Source of the DNA: Pyricularia pennisetigena
Taxonomy: Eukaryota; Ascomycota; Sordariomycetes; Magnaporthales; Pyriculariaceae
Assembly: GCF_004337985.1 (NCBI RefSeq)
Contig: NC_043740.1
Coordinates: forward strand, 248,001 to 312,000
Length of the DNA stretch: 64,000 bases
Reading direction: 5' to 3'
Part shown: in pieces, positions 60,125-64,000 of the stretch
How the letters are laid out: every line of letters begins with the position of its first letter
How positions within the stretch are numbered: position 1 is the first letter of the stretch
Translations under genes and position numbers: made by a program
The notes under the pieces: generated by a model
What the model was told of the DNA's origin: nothing
Database searches by the model: none
The model's input: the letters and a program-made list of their open reading frames with translations, nothing else

Positions 60125-60314
60125 TATTATAAAATAAGCCAACAGCCTAGGGACCGTTAAATATTTTTGTTAATATTATTATTAACGTTGGGGGGAAAAA
60201 GGAAAGAAAAGGTGTGTGTCCGGGTCGTGGTAATATCCTTCCTTTTATATATTATCCCTGACCCGCTCTTATATCTTATCACGTAATACGTGCCTTAAGC
60301 ACGAATCCATAACA
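60125..60314 (-). repeat. Gypsy copy 2, 5' LTR
   Basis: It runs from TATTATAAAATAAGCC to GAATCCATAACA, 190 bp. The terminal ATAACA is the best-preserved end among the four LTRs and defines the TGTTAT/ATAACA boundary. Confidence 0.9.
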
Positions 60315-60319
60315 TTACC

Positions 60320-61175
60320 TATCCGTTTATTTAACGGTTTATATAATTGAATATGTGTACCAAATTATAGTATTATATTATGCTTACGTAAACCACCCCC
60401 CAGGTGCAAAACCCGTAAAATGTGGTTGCAAAACAAAAATGATAAAAGATTAAATAAATAATGTAAAAACATTTATAAAATGTATATTTAGTATATTTTA
60501 ATATAAAAAAGCTTTAAAAGCCAGTATTAAGGATTTTGCTCCACGTGGACGTTTGTTTTTACACGTAGTCCAGTCCCTGAGACTGTGGCTTCATTATCGT
60601 TAAAATTGGTCAAAATATAAGCGAGTTTCGATTATAAATTATATTTAAAAAGTTTATACTTTGCCTATCCGCTTGTTTAACTGCTTATATAATATGGTAT
60701 ATGCACCAAAGCTTGGTATAACGGTATATATAAATATACGACCCTCCACGTGCAAAAATTATAAAATTTGGTTTACAATTAAAAATCATATTAAAATAAA
60801 TCGAGAATCGAAAAAAAGATCGAAAAACCAGTACCGCTATAAACGGATTAAGGGCAGCTGGTATCCAAATCGGCCGTTATAACAAATAATAAATTAAATT
60901 AAATCGCTGTTTATGGCGGTATTCAACGCTATTTTTAACGATATTTTCTTTTTTCGATATTTTGCGTAATTGTGGAATAATAAAGGAGTGTCGGTCGAAA
61001 AAAGGCCAAAAATACCGCTATAAACGGCGAAAATCGACAAATTGTCCTCAAACCTGAACCAAAACGTTCTTTGGATGGACCCACAGGTACATTACAAAGC
61101 CGCAATTGAGCCACGAAGTGGAGCGAAGTGGATCAATTGTGGAGCTTTGGGCTTCAGGGATGAGCCCTGAGACTA
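60320..61175 (+). repeat. Distal M6/M7 interior and A end
   Basis: The M interior continues after the Gypsy (TATCCGTTTATTTAACGG), followed by the CCGCTATAAACGGCG and CAAATTGTCCTC blocks and the A terminus at 61175. The short plus frame at 60661-60882 recurs at 59353-59580 in M5 and is a conserved non-coding match rather than a gene. Confidence 0.7.
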
Positions 61176-61184
61176 AACGATTAG

Positions 61185-61764
61185 CGGTTTTAACAATGAC
61201 GATAAAATTAAAAACAAGAACTCACCCTCTTCGGAAAAGTCGTTAAAAAGAGATATAATATCAAAAATTGAGTTAAAATTAAACCAATTAATAAAAAGGG
61301 CAAATAAAATAATAAATAAGCAGCAGAACGGCCAACGAAAATGATTACCAAAAAGTGAGTTGAAAAAATGCTGAGAAAAGGCCTTAAAAAATCACCATAA
61401 CCACGTATTGAAATTCGTGTTAGGAAAATCCTGTTTAAAAATAAGCCAAATCGCCAAAGCTTTGCAATTAATTAATAACGACGTCGCTGCAATTAAACAG
61501 CAAAATAAATAAATAAATAATCGGAACGCTAAACGAAGCTATTTAAAATCATTATTGTTAAAGGAGGCCACGTAATTAATAACTACCATAATAGGAATAT
61601 ATAACGGGTTACGGAAAGTAAAAGCGCAACGAATAAAGACCAAAACCACTTTTAAAAAATATATCGCAAATTATATAGCTGTTTTTATTGTTTTCGATTT
61701 ACAAATTGTTATTACGATTAGAATGGAGGTTATTAACCGCGTGTAAAAAAGAAAGAATTGCCGG
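61185..61764 (+). other. Copia 3' region before the 3' LTR
   Basis: It continues 46601-47450 after M6/M7. The plus strand has a moderately protein-like run (HNHVLKFVLGK, then KISQIAKALQLINNDVAAIK, about 61400-61500) followed by stops. Such coiled segments occur in several fungal transposon proteins, and I cannot assign it. A purine-rich AAAAAAGAAAGAA just before the LTR is a plausible polypurine tract. Confidence 0.4.
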
Positions 61765-62008
61765 TGTTAAAATAAAGGTAATCGCGGTCAAATTAACGAT
61801 AAAGCGATAAATCACGTGCAATAACGCACGGGCCAATTGCACGGGCCAATTGCACGTGACTCACCCGCCCAATTGCGAAGTATAAGATGGAGGGACGTTC
61901 AAAAGCTCACCTTTAGACAGTTTTCATAGAACATATATAATCAATATCTTTTATATCCGTATAACAACGTTCTGTTAATCGATCGACATTACGAAAAGCC
62001 TATAAATA
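61765..62008 (+). repeat. Copia 3' LTR (about 244 bp)
   Basis: It runs from TGTTAAAATAAAGG to AGCCTATAAATA. It aligns with 19454-19679 and with the split 5' LTR, but carries a 16-base internal duplication (CACGGGCCAATTG repeated near 61828-61855). Confidence 0.78.
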
Positions 62009-62370
62009 ATATTGAGTATTTAAATATTATTACAACCAAAACAGCTATAATTACGTTTTCTGCATTAAGGAAATGACAAAAATGCAGATAATGCAACGCA
62101 GGTTACCTTATATGTTTACAATTTTTATTTATTTTTTTGTTCCAATATTTTATCGCAAATAGTGGTCATACTGTTATTTCTGCGTATGCAGTGCGTATAT
62201 AGCTCGAACACAGTGCAAATACCTGCTACGAACGGCGAAATTCTACAAGTTGTTTTCAGACTAGAACGAGCCCGATCTTTTCGGCAATGTAATTGGTCGA
62301 AAAGCCATGTGGCTGAAAGGTATATGGAGCGCTCGGACCCCACAGGGGTCTAGTCTGAGCACTGAGACTA
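62009..62370 (-). mobile_element. M-family B-end fragment after the Copia
   Basis: M interior and B end (ATGCAACGCAGGTTACC, then TGCAAATACCTGCTACG) finish with CACTGAGACTA at 62370. The B-end G-run is shortened by a small deletion (GGACCCCACAGGGGTC). The nine following bases, TTAAACTGG, have no identified partner. Confidence 0.7.
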
Positions 62371-64000
62371 TTAAACTGGTATATAATGTTAAACTACAAC
62401 CTTAAAAATGCCTGGTTTTGGGACACATCCACTTGTGGGTTACCCACGGTGTAAGATAATATTACGGACTATATTTTAGCATTAATATTAACAGTTGATA
62501 TAGTTTTAGTCTAGCCCTAGATGAACCACCGACGTTTGTTGGACTAAATTTCGCTTATGGAACCAAATAGGAATGTATAAAATGAATATTAAAATTTAAA
62601 TAAAAATAAAAAATCGTTCAAACGGCGCGCTTTAGTTAAGCAAAGAAATTAGCCGCCAGAAAAAAGCAGTAACTATCATTTCGTATGTAGATGATTCTTT
62701 AATAATTGGAAATATGATAATTTTAAATGATACTGCTTGGTGGTTCTGTGTAATAGTATATTATTTTTGAAACCAAAAAACTAAAAACACATACAAGCCT
62801 TTAGCAAGGGAAGTCTTGGAATCTAAATCAAACTTTACATAAATAGAAAAAACAAGATTCCTATATGACAAGCAGAAACCACATTTACATAACAGAGTTC
62901 TTTGACAGACCCGGGATTCAATAACCCGCTGGCGACCTGCGCATTATAGAGTTTGCTAGCCAGAAATGACCAGCATATGGGACCATTCTAGATAGTGATA
63001 TAAATTTGCTAGCAATAAACTCAACACAGTCTTCTTTTTTCGACATGCAGATGGCAGGTAACTGCTCGTAAAAAAGAGTTTGCAGAAGGCAACAACGCAG
63101 TAGCCAATGTCTATGTTATAACTTTCCCCTCATTTACATTCCAATCTCGAAATTTTACGCAATGGCGATTTGACCAGGTAAGTGGGTATAAGATTGAAAG
63201 GACCGCAAGGAGCTTTTGCAAACAAACTGTCGTTATCCGTGGCATTTCAAAAGCTTATGGGATGGATAGCTAGTCATGTTATTAAGCTCAATATTTGAAA
63301 GACCTTTTCTCCAAATATACAAGTCGCTTAACCAGGTGGTGCCGGAGTCCGTCTTATATAAACCATTTTGCGCGCCTCGTAGGCCATGGATTCGAGTCCC
63401 AAACATGCCGGTCCCTTCGTTGCTGTGATTCAAGGCCCGGAATGGCCGTCAATGCCCTGACTCGGTCCCAGATCTTTTGATGTTTGAAGGCGTAGCGCTC
63501 TCAGTGTGACTGCTTGTATTGTTCCAGCGTAAACACAGCAATTATTTTTAGCTATATTCAACGTAATTGAGCTTAGTGGATACTCGGCCTCAATTTAATG
63601 CAATGATTGTGGATTTACTACGGCTACTTTTTCATGTCAGTTGCCAAAAAAAGAAGAAAAAAAAAAGACCTTTGTTCGTCACCGACCCAAAGCATGCCAG
63701 ATCATTACTTTAATGCACACTACTATGTGCCAGGTACCCAAGATACTTGCCCTCTGCCAGTGATAGCAACTAGGGGTCCTCCTTTTATCAGCATCAGACG
63801 GATTCTTCGAGCTTGTTAAACCTTTGAGATTAAAGAGTTGCGTGCGATCTACTGTTTTGGGAATTCTTTTCATACAGCACAATCTGATAGGAAACAAATA
63901 CTGTAGGTAAACTAGCAGTATCCCACTCTTTGACGCTCTTCCATGATTCCATACGTCAGGACTCGCTGATCGGGATTTGCCTGACCGAGGCCTTAGGTCC
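62371..64000. other. Less RIP-altered flanking sequence, no gene assigned
   Basis: From about 62900 on the composition is more balanced, TpA is rarer and CpG-containing words persist (GTCCGTCTTATATAAACC, GCGCGCCTCGTAGG). Short frames exist on both strands (63233-63433, 63607-63819, 63679-63897) without family resemblance. A plus-strand run around YVITFPSFTFQSRNF (about 63110-63160) might be an exon, but no splice context could be established. It may be the edge of single-copy DNA or a younger repeat. Confidence 0.45.

Larger units (their letters stand above)
49736..60314 (-). mobile_element. Gypsy chromovirus copy 2, both LTRs present
   Basis: LTRs of 190 bp (49736-49925 and 60125-60314) have inverted ends TGTTAT and ATAACA. 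The 5-bp TSD TTACC is perfect (49731-49735 and 60315-60319). The minus-strand gene order equals that of copy 1. Three insertions interrupt it: LTR-B 51338-51976, LTR-D 54384-54950 and M5 58102-59876. Because the insertion sites differ from those in copy 1, each copy supplies the empty site for the other's insertions. Confidence 0.93.
47451..61175 (+). mobile_element. M6 (outer) with M7 inside, split by Gypsy copy 2
   Basis: The left B end at 47451 (TAGTCTCAGTGCTCAGACT) and the right A end at 61175 (GGGATGAGCCCTGAGACTA) are flanked by AACGAATAG (47442-47450) and AACGATTAG (61176-61184), eight of nine identical. A second B end (M7) begins at 48728 inside the A-end block of M6, after TCCTCAGAC, but only one A end exists downstream. 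The simplest reading is M7 inserted into M6, then recombination between their A-end blocks removed one terminus. Gypsy copy 2 sits in the M7 interior. No M-encoded protein is present. Confidence 0.7.
26996..62008 (+). mobile_element. Ty1/copia retrotransposon with nested insertions
   Basis: A family-C LTR (26996-41078, split by M3) lies directly upstream of a plus-strand Copia gag-pol (41.5-46.6 kb). A second family-C LTR (61765-62008) follows, preceded by a purine-rich run (AAAAAAGAAAGAA near 61746). M6/M7 (47451-61175) splits the 3' part. Without insertions it is about 7.4 kb. The outer flanks TTAAC (26991-26995) and ATATT (62009-62013) do not match, so one flank may have been rearranged. 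An alternative, a solo LTR beside an unrelated Copia body, is discussed under rejected ideas. Confidence 0.68.

Noticed and set aside
26604..62370. One M element split by the whole Copia
   Set aside because: The outer 9-mers (GGCTAGGCG and TTAAACTGG) differ, and the joined halves total only about 754 bases with a gap in the interior. Kept as two fragments.
63320..63400. tRNA gene suggested by GGATTCGAGTCCC
   Set aside because: The T-stem closing pair is mismatched and neither a D-arm nor a paired acceptor stem could be drawn.

Overview
This window reads as heterochromatic, gene-poor DNA from a filamentous ascomycete. It is AT-rich, and every recognisable protein family is transposon-derived and broken by stops. 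Sister copies differ almost only by C-to-T and G-to-A changes, the footprint of repeat-induced point mutation (RIP). No intact host gene, rRNA or canonical tRNA was found. The species cannot be named from the sequence.

The window is a set of nested mobile elements whose borders can be read from target-site duplications (TSDs). Left half (about 4.3-26.4 kb): remnant M1 of a TIR family here called M is split by M2 (4441-26386, 9-bp TSD). M2 is split by an 18.8-kb hAT element (4457-23281, 8-bp TSD) and by M4 (23533-25280). The hAT holds solo LTRs at 5050, 17507 and 19454 and a complete minus-strand Gypsy chromovirus (6422-16990). That Gypsy holds a solo LTR (10188-10744) and LTR-B (11129-13645), which is split by another M copy (11217-13082). 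This gives six layers.

Right half (about 27-62 kb): a plus-strand Ty1/copia element (26996 to about 62008) has its 5' LTR split by M3, a 13.8-kb M element. Its 3' portion is split by M6/M7 (47451-61175), and that copy is split by a second Gypsy (49736-60314) carrying three younger insertions.

The most notable object is M3 (27037-40879). It has the same ends and 9-bp TSD as the 1.7-1.9 kb non-coding M copies. It carries a degraded gene resembling fungal DUF6589 proteins, several unrecognised minus-strand coding blocks, a degraded RecQ-like helicase, and a recurrent palindrome around TTGTAACAGYTGTTACAA. It looks like a long, coding-capable form of the family. The last 1.6 kb (62371-64000) has more ordinary composition and may lie outside the nest.

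All coordinates, TSDs and translations were read by eye. No database search or alignment was run, so family names rest on recognised motifs.
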